From the NCBI GenBank assembly GCA_025201765.1, contig MU623374.1:62001-126000 (forward strand): DNA of 64,000 nt, in the 5' to 3' direction. Shown piece after piece: positions 39,597 through 51,973 of the stretch. The position numbers and the translations under genes are program-made. The notes below the pieces were generated by a model. The model was given only the letters and a program-made list of their open reading frames with translations, was not told the origin of the DNA and made no database searches. The DNA is from Daldinia sp. FL1419. Taxonomy: Eukaryota > Ascomycota > Sordariomycetes > Xylariales > Hypoxylaceae. Position 1 is the first letter of the stretch. Each line of letters starts with the position of its first letter.

Positions 39597-41997
39597 GGCT
39601 GAGACGATTTGAGAGTCGATAGATAAATAAAATTTCAGACTGAGAGTACAATAGACGTTTAAGGTCACGTTCGTCTACTTGGAAGCCGGTTTTTACCACT
39701 TTCCCTCCAGTATGGGTGTAGAAAATCTCGCACTGGCAAATAGCTACAAGGGATATACTCCAGTCTATTAGTACCGAACCTGCTTTGATGAGTCAACCCC
39801 TGGGACTTGCGTTCTGAGTGGTGGATAGGCGCAAAAAGGAGCAGCCCGGTGTCACTCGAGTTTCTGAAACTAGCAGGAGGAACCCGAGTGGGCGAGCCAA
39901 CTCTCGAGTGCCTACGGCTTTTCTCGATGGAGGACGCCGAAAATTTCGGAGAGGGGTTCTTTAGGTAGGGTTAGGTAGGTGATTTCCACGGGATACGCGT
40001 GTCTAGATCGACTCAAAGAGTCCAAATGGTCCGAATGAACACAACTGAGCCGCGGGATGACCTCCGAACAAGTGGGCCTTGATACAGGTATATTATAGAC
40101 TTGGATCCTGAGGGGATGCTGCGCGGAGATGGGCAATCTAACCCGGCTCCTTAGAGACTTGTTAAGTAGCACCAACAGGCTTGTGCCGGTTTTCATAGTA
40201 ACAGTGAACGTGTTCCCCGGCAAGGATTCGTGTGAACTCCTCCTGCAATGCCTTTTCAAGGTAAAGCCGCGTCTGCACCTATATCCAGTGATAATCTGTA
40301 TAATCTGTATAAGTTGATCGATATTGAAGCAATATTAGGTAGTGTTGCCTGATAAAGAGTCAAGATTTTGACCCGCATATGAGTGAGTAGGGTAAGATGG
40401 CTAAGGTAGGTCAGGTAACGAATGTATCTAAGGTATTAGTTTCGTCTCGAGTCATTTCGGTAATGATCCAAGGACGTCAAAGTACCTACCTTAGGTAGAT
40501 TACGACCTACAACTTACGGCCTGTAGCAAAGTGCTACATAATGCTCCACTATCTGGGCTGCAGCTTTTACGGTCTCGGGAACGGCCATGTGTAAGGGTGT
40601 GAGCAGAAGACGCCTTCGGTGAGCCTTAGGACGTGTTGCACCAATAACTAAACGACATTGGGAAGCTCGTAATAACAGCTAGAGAGGTGTGGCAAGCGAA
40701 TAGGAATCAAATAAGGAGATATGCCTGAATCTCCGATAGAGAAGTACAAGTATCCATCACCAGATTAGGTGGGAAGCGCTGAATACTCTTGACGTACTAA
40801 GGAGTAAGGCGATCTCCTATAATACCTACCCACGGTATACAACCCAAGTGGTAAGGCAAACAAATAATAAGAAAAAGGAAAACATTATCTGGCCGGTTTC
40901 ACACGTTCGTGTTGAGGATGGCTCACTAATACATGACTTAGCAAGAATCAAGTGATAACGTGTGTTAAAAAGGCAATAATATTTTATCACCTAGGACATC
41001 CCCAAGATTCTGATGCTAGAATTCTCACCGAAGAACCTAAAACAGCCAGAAAAAGTCCCGGGAACATATACGTAGTAGGGCACAGGACTATGACGATACC
41101 AAGTTCACAAGTGATAATATGAACACACCACCAGTCAGCCCATAGCTCAAGAAAAAAAAAAAAAAATCAAAGAGTAGGGGCGGGCCGTTGTTGGTAAAGG
41201 AAGTTAGGACAGTCCGCGGGCCACGCGCCGGTTGGCGGATGTAGATTCTCATCCAAAAAAAGGCCCTAAAAATATTAGAAGGAAAAAGAAGAAAGGGTCC
41301 CCGAGTTGGGGGCTATCCCATTGACCCATTGGCGCGTGTTTAAGCTTGTCGTGCATGAAGAATAGGCTGCTTCTCGGCCGTGGAATAAGCCCTTAAGACT
41401 CTGGAGCCTGGTATATTTCTGCGGCTCTATCCTGGATTGAGGTTGATTCAGGGTAAGTTTGGGGGCCAAGACGAGCCCGAAAGGAGTATCACTGCACGGA
41501 TCAGGTATAGGGCAGCGCGGCTCCACAACTAGCACAATAGCACAACAGTACAATAGCGCCAGTATACCCATTTTAGTGCTAGTATTTTAGGTATTTTAGT
41601 GCTATAGTACTACACGTACGTAACGCTAAAGGAACATCGGCATGTCCAGTGATATTACATACAGGTATGTACCTACTTCATGCTCTTTTTGCACACATAT
41701 AGCCTGCGGACTTGGGGTAACTGCACTCCACTACAGAAAACATTATTCCAGTGGGTTAATGGCTTAGTATTGTACCTACCTTCGCTTGGCTCACGCTTGG
41801 AGGGGCTTCACCTAATACGCGTTAAGAAAAAAAAAAAAGCTAAAGAAACTAAAGAGAATAATATTGTTGCGTCGTTTAACAACCACTCGGAAGACTCCGT
41901 TACACTCACTACATTTATGTATTGTACCTTTCTTTTTCCTTAAGACAAAGAAGTTTTAAATGAAAAAAAAAAAAAAAAAAAAAAAGGCCAAGCAGAA

Positions 41998-42029
<32 letters not shown>

Positions 42030-43032
42030 AACGGTTTCTCGTGTCAGTTTCAATCTTAGACGTATTTACTGGATTATTCGTCGGCAAGACCTCGATTCGG
42101 CATGTATATACCTTTTATCTACCCACAACTCTCCATCTACGGTAAGGGATGATCTCACGCGCATTCCCTACTCTTCATGTATAAAAAGTAGTTTCATACA
42201 GGAGTTGATTGATCGATTGATGCGTGCGCCTGATCTCAGACGGGTAATACGGTAAGAGTCATGTGAAAGAAGGACGAAGGAAATCTTTTGATATACTACT
42301 TCTGATTCGACCTAATTGTTCGGTCAGGGTCACTCGCTCATTGATTGATTCCCGGCACGGGGAATAACCCAAGCGTTACTAAGGTATCAAGCATCAGGTG
42401 TATCTTTCCTTCTCTCGCCGCGGCTTCTGTAAATTCTGCAGCTCTCTGCATAAAAAAAAGCGTCCTAGGGTCTTAGGGATCTTACGTACAACAAGACTCC
42501 AATAATTCGGATGGACCACTCACGAGCCGTTCTGGCCCTTTAAAGCAATTCTGCCCTATAGGGCGCGCTAGAAGAACTTCTAGTACTACCCGAGCGAAGA
42601 GCCTCGACAGGGGGGTTCTTTTGTTGACGAATAAACAATCCTGGTATCAATTTCTATTCGTCGACTTAAATGCAGGACTAATTGATAAAGTATCCGAAAT
42701 TTCTCGGAAATGATCGCACTTGATTACCTACCTGCCTTAGTAGCTTAGTTATTCTTGTAAGTTCTTCCTTGCAAGTTCTTCCCATGTAAGTCCCCCGGTT
42801 CGGATTCTCTCAATGGTCACGTAATCATTTTAACATCATGGTTACTTCAGTATAAGCCCCATTTCAGATATTGAACACATTTCTATCTTGTACCATACAA
42901 TTCGTACAATTCCATGTTCCCAAGACCTTCCGCGTACTAGCTCACACTATAGTATTCCATATTGGGTATCATAAGATCATCTGCTACCCTCCCCCAAAGT
43001 ATCCCGTCCCCACAATGTTTCAGTTGAACCAT
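39597..43032. other. Gene-free stretch between the NmrA-like and CsbD-like genes
   Basis: About 3.4 kb. It contains TAGGTAGG words near 39,960-39,980 and 40,480-40,500, A tracts at 41,151-41,166 and 41,963-41,985, and a GA microsatellite. The longest frames are about 115 codons without recognisable content. Confidence 0.5.
41963..42021. repeat. Poly-A tract followed by GA microsatellite
   Basis: A run of about 23 A, a short GGCCAAGCAG spacer, then about 12 GA dinucleotides. Confidence 0.9.
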
Positions 43033-43738
43033 TTACGCCTTACGTGAGGCTGCACGGTCGGCGTCTGCCTGCTTCACTATATCTTCTTCGGCACCTCGCT
43101 GCGTTGTCTTCCCGGCATCGTGCTGCTTTTCGTATTCTTGCTTCGCGGCCTTATTGCCGGTAACGTTTGCGAAAGCCCCGCCCACAGTGCCGGTGACACG
43201 ATCGGAGATGCCGCTAACGTAGTCGTTCACCTGTCCCTTAGCTTCTTGCTGCTTGCCTTCTTGGTTCTGCCGACTACCAGCAGCCTTTAGAGACTATGAC
43301 GAATGTTAGTGTTCCCCGTTCATGCTCGTGGGGTAGCTTGTTAGTCTAGGACTTTAAACTTACCTCAGAGCCTGTTAGCCCACCGACGAATTCCTTAGCG
43401 GAACCGACTGTCTGATTGTATGAGCCGGCAGTTCTGTCAGGGTCATCCTTGGTAACGGCTCCCGATGAGGAAGCAGTGAAGCCTGGAGCCTTGACAGTAG
43501 CGTGCGATGCGTCATACTCGGCATCGGCCTTATTTTGCTTGGCTTGGCCTTGAGTCTAGATGAAATTCATGTTAGTGGGTACTGAATATATCCAAATAAG
43601 GGGTATCATCGGCGTGGAGTATATAATTATACGCACCTGATCAGCTGTGCTTCCGGTTATGCTACCGAGCGCATTCTGGATAGTACCAGTAGCAGAGTCG
43701 ACGACGGACTTGAGAGTGGAAGGGTTATCGTTAGACAT
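43033..43738 (-). CDS. CsbD-like stress protein
   Basis: Small hydrophilic protein of the CsbD-like family, in fungi often labelled mismatched base pair and cruciform DNA recognition protein (Hmp1 type). Three exons on the minus strand: 43,738-43,637, 43,555-43,364 and 43,293-43,033, all phase 0, giving 184 residues; introns are 81 and 70 bp. Repeated helical motifs carry the family pattern: SVVDSATGTIQNALGSITGS, then YNQTVGSAKEFVGGLTGSE, then AKGQVNDYVSGISDRVTGTV. The composition is rich in Ala, Gly, Gln, Lys and Asp with no Cys or Trp, like hydrophilin-type stress proteins. No signal peptide or membrane segment is present. The DNA-structure binding role comes from the family name and is not shown by the sequence. 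Confidence 0.85.
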
Positions 43739-45034
43739 CTTGGTGGGGTTTTGGTATTGTAATGTTATTGGATAAGTAGGTAGATATCACTGGTTATTTA
43801 AATTGTAATATATTCAATTGACTTTGTAGTTTATCTTGAGATGAATGATGAAATTATGCTAGATGAGAGGGAGTAGAGTGCTTTTATAATGAAGTAGGAT
43901 TTGTAAATCGATACTTTGCGTAATCATTGATACTAGAAGGCAAGGTTGGAATTCTCGGAACAAGCACAAGGTGCACCGGTAATAGCCCAAATCTTTGAGG
44001 ACAATCTCCATATCTCAATGTAAGTGACTATGGCGTTTTGCCTTTGGTGGTACAAAGGTGGAGAATGAACTACCCTTTTAGGCAAGTTCGACGTCATTAA
44101 GCGTGGCGTTGGGTCCTCTTCGTTGATGTCATATGTTTGCATTAGGCTAAGACCTTGCTTTTCAAGCCTCTGGCACATAGAACTACAACCTTACGTCGGC
44201 TGCCAGTTTTAATTGTTCAATTGCTTATGGGAATGAACAGGCTTGCCGCTACATACGTAATTTTGTGTGTCTAATACAAGCTATTCATCCCTTTAGAAAT
44301 ATTAGGTCACGTTTCTCGTGGCTTCTACGATGACGCACTTGGCGTTTGTTACATTGCTTCATTATAGCTTAACTAAAAAGACCAATTAGATGTTATGGTC
44401 TAAGTCGATACGTAGTACCTGTGCCGTCTTCCGGGGATAGGAGCCCTGTAACCAAGCATGAAGGCCATAATACATACATCCCGAGGGGAGGAAGTTAGTG
44501 TATGCAAGTAACCTTCAGCTGTAGTTTCACGTCCGAGAAGATGTTCTGCCAAGCTTTCTCCTGCAGTCTAGAACATATCGTTTTATTCAGCCCTAATTTA
44601 TTTCATAAGAGTGGCAATAGCAATTACCCATATCCGTTTCAAACGTATAGACCATTGTAGTTGAGGCCTCCTTATTATCACATCGATAAGAACCTAATTT
44701 ACTCATGAAATCGTATTCAGCGTGTCATTTCATTTGGTATCAATGAAACAAATGTGCCCGTCGAATTTTCCGGTAGCCCTCCCTAAAATGATCGCATCCC
44801 CTATGCGACCCAGAACCGTATGTATACTCGCGATGTAAGCGGCGAAGTACATGATAAACCACCTTAACTCCTAAAATTACAAATGAGGTACCCTTTTGCC
44901 CCGAGATTCTGGGCCGAAGAGAGCGTAAAACTAGACGAAAAGCTAGTTCGACATGTCCACCCATGTGTAATATGACCTCTTTCCCTTTGGCATTACCGAA
45001 GTAAAAGGGTCGCTATATAAATGTTGGTAGCGCG
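43739..45034. other. Spacer between CsbD-like gene and NFS1
   Basis: Contains the promoter of the CsbD-like gene and the NFS1 3' region. Only chance frames up to about 80 codons are seen. Confidence 0.5.
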
Positions 45035-46766
45035 TTAATGTTGGCTCCATTCAATTGTGTTTAGGTCAACACCCTCCTGCACGAGTTCCCAGAGAGGACT
45101 TAATTCACGAAGGAAGGTAACCCGTTCCTGGACAGCTTTGAGAACGTAGTCAATCTCCTGTTCCGTCGTGAAACGGCCAATGCCGAATCTGATGCTGCTG
45201 TGTGCGCTCTCGTCACTATTTCCGAGTGCTCTTAATACATAACTTGGTTCTAAAGATGCGGATGTGCAAGCACTACCGGATGACAGAGCGATGTCCTTGA
45301 GAGCCATGAGAAGCGACTCGCCCTCGACATATGCGAAGGAAACATTAACACATCCGGGGTAGAAACTGTCGGGGGCACCGTTTTGGGTTGTGTGCTCTAA
45401 TGCCAAAAGGCCCTTCAACAACCGATCAGATAGGAACTTGATACGTTTCGAGTCATACTATTTACTAGTTAGCCATATATCTTTACCAAGATAATTGGGA
45501 TAATCATCAAGAGGACATGAGAAATATTAAAATCAGACGCGTGTGCTTTTTCTCAACATAGCGATTCCGGTCAAGGAGCTCAGAAAGCCATGCATGTATA
45601 AAGCGGTTCATCACTTTGGGGTAGTAATACGATGGGATGGAAAAGTAACTTACTTGTAACTCCTCCTTGGCGATGCGGCAGGCTTCACCAAATCCTACTA
45701 CTAGAGGTGGAGCAAGAGTTCCGCTGCGCAAACCACGCTCTTGGCCACCGCCACTGATAATTGGCTCCAACCTCACGCGTGGTCGTCTTCGGACGTAACA
45801 GGCACCGATGCCCTTGGGACCGTAGATCTTGTGAGACGAAATTGACATTAAATCGATGTTCATTGCGTTGACATCCAACGGGATCTTCCCAACGGCTTGA
45901 GCACCATCAGTGTGGAAGAAAACCTTCTTCTCACGACAGATCTTGCCAATCGCCTCCAGAGGTTGGATAACACCAATCTCATTGTTCACAGCCATAATAC
46001 TAACAAGCGCCGTTTCCGGTCGGATTGCGGCTTCCAGCTCCTTGAGATCGATCAAACCGTTGGTCTGAACTGGTAAGTATGTGACGTCGAAGCCGTCATC
46101 TTGGAGATGTCGACAACTGTCAAGAACACACTTGTGCTCCGTTTGGCTAGTGATGATGTGCTTCTTCTTACCAGATCGCCCGAAGAATCTAGCGACGCCC
46201 TTGATGCTCATGTTATTGCTTTCAGTTGCACCGCTAGTGAAGATGATTTCTTTAGCATCAGCACCTATTAACTTTGCAACGTGTTCTCGAGCATTCTCTA
46301 CGGCCTTCTCGCTTTCCCAGCCGTATGCGTGTGTTCGAGAGTGAGGGTTGCCGTAGATTCCAACGAAGAATGGCAACATAGCATCTAGAACTCTAGGGTC
46401 GACAGGCGTCGTAGCTTGCATATCTAGATATATGGGACGTTGGCCTTCCTCTAGAACAGTTGCCTCCTTTAGCACTTCAGCCATAGGGCTGATAGTAGCG
46501 TTCGCGGGGTTGCCGGGGCCTGGCATGACGAGCTCGCCTTTCTCGTTCATGAAGTCCTTCTTATCTAGCCTAATAGCCGTCTCAACATTAACCTGGGCAT
46601 TGTCGCGCTTTGTTTCTGACACATAACCTCTTCGCGATGATTGTGCGGCAGCTACTGATGCTACCTTGGAGACGGATGGAAGCCCTCGTCGGGAAGTCGA
46701 GGCGATAGACTGCTTGAGAGCGAGGCGCGAAGCCTGTCTCAGTGCTGATGATGCCGCATTAGCCAT
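45035..46766 (-). CDS. NFS1: Cysteine desulfurase, mitochondrial Nfs1
   Basis: PLP enzyme that takes sulfur from L-cysteine as a persulfide and supplies it for mitochondrial iron-sulfur cluster assembly and tRNA thiolation. Two exons on the minus strand: 46,766-45,654 and 45,457-45,035, giving 511 residues; the 196-bp intron has a GCTAAC branch site. The N-terminal 50 residues are Ser/Ala/Arg-rich without acidic residues, a typical mitochondrial presequence. Fold-type I motifs are complete: YLDMQATTPVDPRVL, NPHSRTHAYGW, TSGATESNN, HTDGAQAVGK, SSHKIYGPKG with the PLP lysine (about 310), and the mobile loop SSGSACTSASLEPSYVLRAL with the catalytic Cys (about 430). The tail ends in EWSQH, conserved in Nfs1/IscS. 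It is divergent from RVS167. Confidence 0.96.
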
Positions 46767-47967
46767 GATGGCATCAAATGGAAATATGTATTCAACTATT
46801 AAAGGATGTATAAAGAAAGAATTGTGTGAACGAGAAGGGGGAAAGTTGGGAAAGTTGTTTAAATTGAAGTTTGAAGGCGAATTTCAAATCAAAATGTACT
46901 AAACTATCAAAAAGTCGCGAAAAATGATCCGAAGCTCGGTCAACGGCGATTCAGGTCTTTGAGCTCGGTGATAGCGGGAACGGAAAAACTAACGCTATCT
47001 TCGAAACTCAATTGGACGAGAAAGGTAAAGTTACCCATTTTTGTTTTATCAGATTATGCATGTTACGTAAACCTTAGTTTTCACAATGACACCTGCCCCT
47101 CATCCTTCAGAATGACGTTACCTAGCAAGCTTCCACTTGACTTCTTGGCATTGAAATACATAATAAAGGGAAAAGTCTCTGGATATTAAGTACACTGGCC
47201 GCTAAAGATAACGCGGTGATTCGGGCTTAACGATACAGCGCTAGGAGGCTCTCGGATATCCGGCAAACGGTTCAACTTACAGCCCGTAATATTAGATAGG
47301 ATTGACTAGCTGTAATGGGTCAGTTTTGGTTCCGCGTATCACAACGTTTTTTTGTTTGCCTTTTTAGGATTCTCAGCTTTATGACAGTTAATAAATATAG
47401 GTGCCTACACCTGAACAAGTACGCTAAGCCATACCTACCCGGTACAGTACCTGTGTACATGACCTAAAGTCGCTTAAAGCTCCATTCCACTTGGCTTTTT
47501 TAAAGGTAACAACCTAGTTTCCGTAGCGGAACTTCCATGCGGGCTTATTAGGTCCAAGCCACATAAATCGACGGATCCTCCGCGAAGCCGAGCTGATGAT
47601 TTAAGCACTGCCACAAGAACGACGTCGTCAGTTAGACGAAAACGACCTAAATCACTTTAAGTCAGGTTTACTACAAGTCTTTTACTTGTCACTTACTACT
47701 TACTTACTTTACTTACTACTACTAATTTTCCGCCTTGCTGTCGTCACCCTGTTTACAACCTCTGTTTTACCCTTTATACCACATTATGTTCGCTTTTTAA
47801 CTATTACCTCACGATCTACTACTGCGAGTATTGCTTGCCCCCCTCCCCCCTGAGCGCTACGCAATAAATACTACAGAGGAATATCATCACCCCGAATTAA
47901 TACCCCACTAAAATATACATCGCAATCAGAATCACCCTCAAATAGGTTACCTCAACCTCGTAGAGCG
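46767..47967. promoter_or_regulatory. Divergent promoter region NFS1-RVS167
   Basis: About 1.2 kb shared upstream DNA. An ACTTACTT-type repeat (about 47,689-47,724) and C runs near 47,840-47,850 lie just 5' of RVS167 and are probably in its leader. No coding frame is supported. Confidence 0.5.
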
Positions 47968-49412
47968 ATGAGCTTCCGAGGCTTCCAGAAAAGCGTCGTT
48001 CGTGTGAGTAGCGATGCGCCCAACCTTAGGAGAAGATATCGTGGCTAATTGGACTCCCCTATTGTTTAGGCGCCTCAACAATTCAAAGCCAAATTTAATA
48101 TTGGCGAACATTCTAAGGATCCCGTGTTCATCGACGCGGAACGACGTTTTAACGAGCTTGAAGTCGAGACCAAACACCTTCACGATGAAAGCAAGAAATA
48201 CTTTGATGCCATTAACGGCATGCTCAACCATCAGATCGAGTTCAGCAAAGCGATGACCGAGATCTACAAGCCTATATCAGGTCGCATGTCTGATCCCGAT
48301 TCTATAGAGGTCCAGGGCAATCCCGAAGGTATCCGCGCCTGCGAAGAGTACGAAGCTGTTGTCAAAGATCTACAAGAATCGCTTAAGCCCGAGCTTGAGA
48401 TGATTGACTCGCGAGTTATCCGTCCAGCAAATGAACTGCTCGACGTACTCAAGGTTATCAGGAAAACAGCAGTAAAGCGCGAACACAAGAAACTCGACTA
48501 CGATCGACATAATGCGACGCTCAAGAAGATACAAGAGAAGAAGGAAAAGAGCGCCAAGGACGAGAAGGCCTTATGGAAAGCGGAAAGTGACGTAGAACAG
48601 GCTACGCAGGAATTCAATTATTTCAACGATCTACTGAAGGACGAGCTGCCCAAGCTATTTGCTCTTGAGCGCCAATTCATCAAACCACTATTCCAATCAT
48701 TCTATTATATGCAGCTGAATATCTTCTACACGCTCCACGAGAAAATGCAGCACTGCGATATCGGATATTTCGACCTAACGCTCGACATAGAAGAGGCCTT
48801 CCTGAGGAAGCGCGCGGATATTCAGGAACAGACCGAGCAGCTGACCATTGTTCGATTCAAGACCAGCGGCCAAAAGAAGCCACCCAAATACGGGAACAAG
48901 CCAGCAGCGCTCGAAGCGGGACCAGGACCTGCTGGGTTGCTTACTGCAGGCCCATCATCCGCACCGAGCCCAACATCAGTTAAATACGGCCAACAGTCGC
49001 AAGCCGATGCTGTAGAGAACCCCCCACCACCATATTCAGCCTCAACGGCTGCCTTTAAATCGCCCATGTCTCCGCCCTTAACCAGTCCGAAATCACCTGG
49101 ATTGGCAGCTCTCGCAGCGGCGAAGCCAAAACCCCCTCCACCAAAACCCAAGCCCAGTAGACTTAGCGGTGCGCCAGCCGTGGAAACAGTTACTGCCTTG
49201 TACGACTACTCAGCCCAAGCTGAAGGCGATATCAGTTTTAGGGCAGGGGACATAATAGAGATCGTTAGCAGAACACAGAATGAGAACGAATGGTGGATTG
49301 GCAAGTGTCATGGTAAACAGGGCCAATTTCCTGGTACGTAATTATTCCGCTAGATATTGCAGGCATTTTGACTAATCGTGATAAAACAGGAAATTATGTG
49401 AAAGTAGGCTAG
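47968..49412 (+). CDS. RVS167: BAR-SH3 endocytic protein Rvs167/Hob1
   Basis: Amphiphysin-type protein that bends membrane at endocytic and actin-patch sites, working as a dimer with Rvs161/Hob3. Three exons: 47,968-48,003 (12 codons), 48,070-49,333 and 49,390-49,412, giving 440 residues. The BAR domain spans about 13-240 with EHSKDPVFIDAERRFNELE, ISGRMSDPDS, IRPANELLDVLKVIRKT and the heptad-rich KREHKKLDYDRHNATLKKIQ. The middle (about 255-380) is Pro/Ala/Ser-rich with PPPKPKPSR, a possible SH3 ligand. The SH3 domain covers the last 60 residues: VTALYDYSAQAEGDISF, GDIIEIV, NEWWIGKCHGKQGQFPGNYV. The final NYV strand comes from the tiny third exon. The start MSFRGFQKSVVR is the usual fungal one. 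Confidence 0.95.
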
Positions 49413-50390
49413 AGATCTGCCTTCCGATCATTGAGGTGCTATAAGTAATATCACCTAAGATATATGCTATAGAATAAGTCTACCAGTGGTAAATAGGGAC
49501 TAGGGCAGGATACAACTTAGCCGTATGGCGCCTTAGCCATCAGACGGCAAGTATCTAATACTTCGGGGGTGTTGTTGACATTGGTCAGCAAATCTTGGAC
49601 TATTGCCGGCACCTAGGCCGGATTTTTGGATGTGGAGGATGATATGACGGGTAGTGGGAGTGGTCAGTCCAACAATCAAATCGACGACTCCTATTAAGAC
49701 AGCCTATAAGAACATCGAGTAACGGGTCATGACATTACCCGTTCTTATATGTTCTCTCCCCTAGACCAAATCGGTAGCATGATAATCATAGTATCGAAAG
49801 GCCAAATTAGGCGAATTCTAGCTATAATACCCTGATGCTTTAAGGTGAATATTCTACCATTTTAATTTGAGCCTGCGTTGCTGTGTATGATAAATCCGGA
49901 CGCATACAAAACAAAGCTGCAATCAATTTCGAATACTTAGCCCATACCATATCCCCACGTCTTAAAGGCACGTGTAATCATTACGGCATTATTAGTCGGC
50001 TCGGTGTGACATGGGCAGAGTTTGTTCTGCAAAATTCATGCAAGGGAAAGGGGCTATTTGTTTGTGACCCATGTTGGATTATATCAGCTATATCCTATCA
50101 CCGTAAATGCCCTCAACGATGGCACATGGGGAGAGTTCAAATTACGACACAAGTCGGTAGGCACCAAGTACATTGTATATTCACATCCATCTCCTATTCA
50201 ACGCAGTTATATCACTCAAGTGTCCCCAAAGTAGGAGATATATATGTTAATATGGCTCTATCATATTCACTATCTTGGTCATCCGGCTACTCACCTCTAA
50301 GTGACATCTTGGAACACTGCAGTATTCGTAGTGGTGCACTATATATTCTAATAGGGGTGGCGTTAGGGTATACACTATTTCTACGTCGCC
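49413..50390. other. Spacer upstream of the PPPY orphan gene
   Basis: A chance-looking plus-strand frame beginning with GTG runs from 49,883 through the next gene's start in another phase. Otherwise nothing is seen. Confidence 0.4.
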
Positions 50391-51299
50391 ATGGGAAAGC
50401 CAGACGAATCGATAATCCAAGCTACGCAATGTAGCGACGCAGCTCCGCCGCCATACACAGAGGTAATTCAGGAGCCCTATCGTGAGACAGCAGTATCATC
50501 GCTAGCCAACGATCCCAACATATCTATGGATTACGAAATCTCTCCATACCGGCCTTTCCCGCTGGTTGTGAGCGCGCATTATCAATGGAAGATAATCACC
50601 CCGACCTTTCACATTGGGGATGCTACAGACAAGCGACTATTCGCGGTTAAGGTCCACACAGGTTTCGGTGGGCGCGGCCCCGGAAGACCTGGCCTTGTTC
50701 TACACAACGGACCTAGCGACCTATACCCCATGCTTGCCGCTGCCGGCGACGAGCCTTACGCCAACAGCTACTCGCTTAATAGTATCATCACATTACCCCC
50801 GTTATCGGGCAGTTCCTTCGACGATAACTGTACCGAAATAATGCGCGCCGCGACAAGTCACGGCACGGCGGTATTCCGGTTCTCAATTGAGGTTGGGCCG
50901 GGCAAGGGCCTGTGGCGCGAGGATTTCGAGTGGCGGAAGAGCAATGGCGGCGGGGATAAAGACCTCGTCGACGCGCCGTGGAAGTGCGGATTCAAGCTCT
51001 TTAGGCTCGCTCCTCGGAGCACAAAGGACCCAGTCCCAGGCGACGAGACGCCCCAGAAGACTACCACCGGAAACCAGGAATTAGTTGCCGTGTTCGCTTG
51101 GAATAGCAACTTGCACCTTATGGACCCCTTCAAGATCGAGTTTAGGGGGGAGGGTGGGATGGGGTTGCTGGGGGAGAGGTTTGCGCTTATGACTGTTATT
51201 ACGGGATTGAAGCTATGGGGCCTTAAGCAGCAGGGGAGGACTTCGGAGAGTAGAATAGCGTCTGGGGAAGCTAGGTCTGTGCCTGGTGCTAGCAGATAG
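50391..51299 (+). CDS. Uncharacterised fungal protein with N-terminal PPPY motif
   Basis: Single-exon gene for 302 residues. I do not recognise a named family. The N-terminus holds APPPYTEV (residues 18-25), a PPxY motif of the kind bound by WW domains of Nedd4/Rsp5 ubiquitin ligases. The body is predicted to be mixed and compact, with aromatic-rich stretches such as SAHYQWKIITPTFHIGD, LWREDFEWRKS, WKCGFKLFRL and AVFAWNSNLHLMDPFKIEF. The pattern of a domain recurring around WxW and FRL strands recalls fungal proteins with a tubby/LURP-one-like beta barrel, but that is a guess. There is no signal peptide; a weak hydrophobic segment (FALMTVITGLKLWGL) lies near the end. Start is the first ATG, with purines around it. 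Confidence 0.72.
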   Translation: MGKPDESIIQATQCSDAAPPPYTEVIQEPYRETAVSSLANDPNISMDYEISPYRPFPLVVSAHYQWKIITPTFHIGDATDKRLFAVKVHTGFGGRGPGRPGLVLHNGPSDLYPMLAAAGDEPYANSYSLNSIITLPPLSGSSFDDNCTEIMRAATSHGTAVFRFSIEVGPGKGLWREDFEWRKSNGGGDKDLVDAPWKCGFKLFRLAPRSTKDPVPGDETPQKTTTGNQELVAVFAWNSNLHLMDPFKIEFRGEGGMGLLGERFALMTVITGLKLWGLKQQGRTSESRIASGEARSVPGASR

Positions 51300-51973
51300 G
51301 AGGTTACTATATTGAATATGATTTATAGGCAACGGTTAGTACGAGTTAGGTTGTTTTATTCTAGTATTCGCGTTGGATTAATGATATATCCATTATTACC
51401 TAACTTTGACAAGTCCCTTAGCATTGTAGATAGTGTAGTTGAGCTTACGTTGAGTTGGGGAAAACTATCAAACTCGCGATCAGGTTCTCCATGTCATAGA
51501 TGCCCCGTAACGGGGCCCCCATTATGCAGTGTTCGAAGGGGGTTTCGAGCCCTTCGACTACACCCACGATGGGCGCTAATATCGTGTAACGCTGTGATAG
51601 CTTCGGTATGCTCAAATAGGGAGACAACGGTCCACCAGGACCACGATGATATGTCTATGACCAATTCTACACCCACGTGGATATCCGATTTTTAAAGTTG
51701 ATTGCTTTATACCCCGCGAAACGTTGCGGTCAATGACCTACGACTCTTCAAACGGTATTCTTGACGGTACTTGAGTAAATCGCATCTTTCCGGGGAAGCC
51801 GATAGTTAGTAAGATACACAAGCCCCGTTATGCGTACCACCCGCCAGGGCTATCTGGGCAAGTCTTATTCACTACCGAGAGAACACGAAGATATAAGGAT
51901 GTGTATGATCAGGCTTAAGCACGAAGTATCGCGTGTCGAGTCACGATATTTCAAAATAAAGTCATCTTCCAAT
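51300..51973. other. Spacer, with possible N-terminal extension of the next gene
   Basis: No separate gene. An in-frame ATG at 51,830 would add 48 residues to the acyltransferase. The added stretch is charged and has no membrane segment, so I prefer the downstream start. Confidence 0.4.

Noticed and set aside
49883..50434. 183-codon plus-strand frame before the PPPY gene
   Set aside because: It opens with GTG and has only internal ATGs, overlaps the start of a better gene in another phase and has no domain character.
51312..51695. 127-codon frame between the PPPY gene and the acyltransferase
   Set aside because: TTG start, no motif, overlapped by opposite-strand frames of similar quality.
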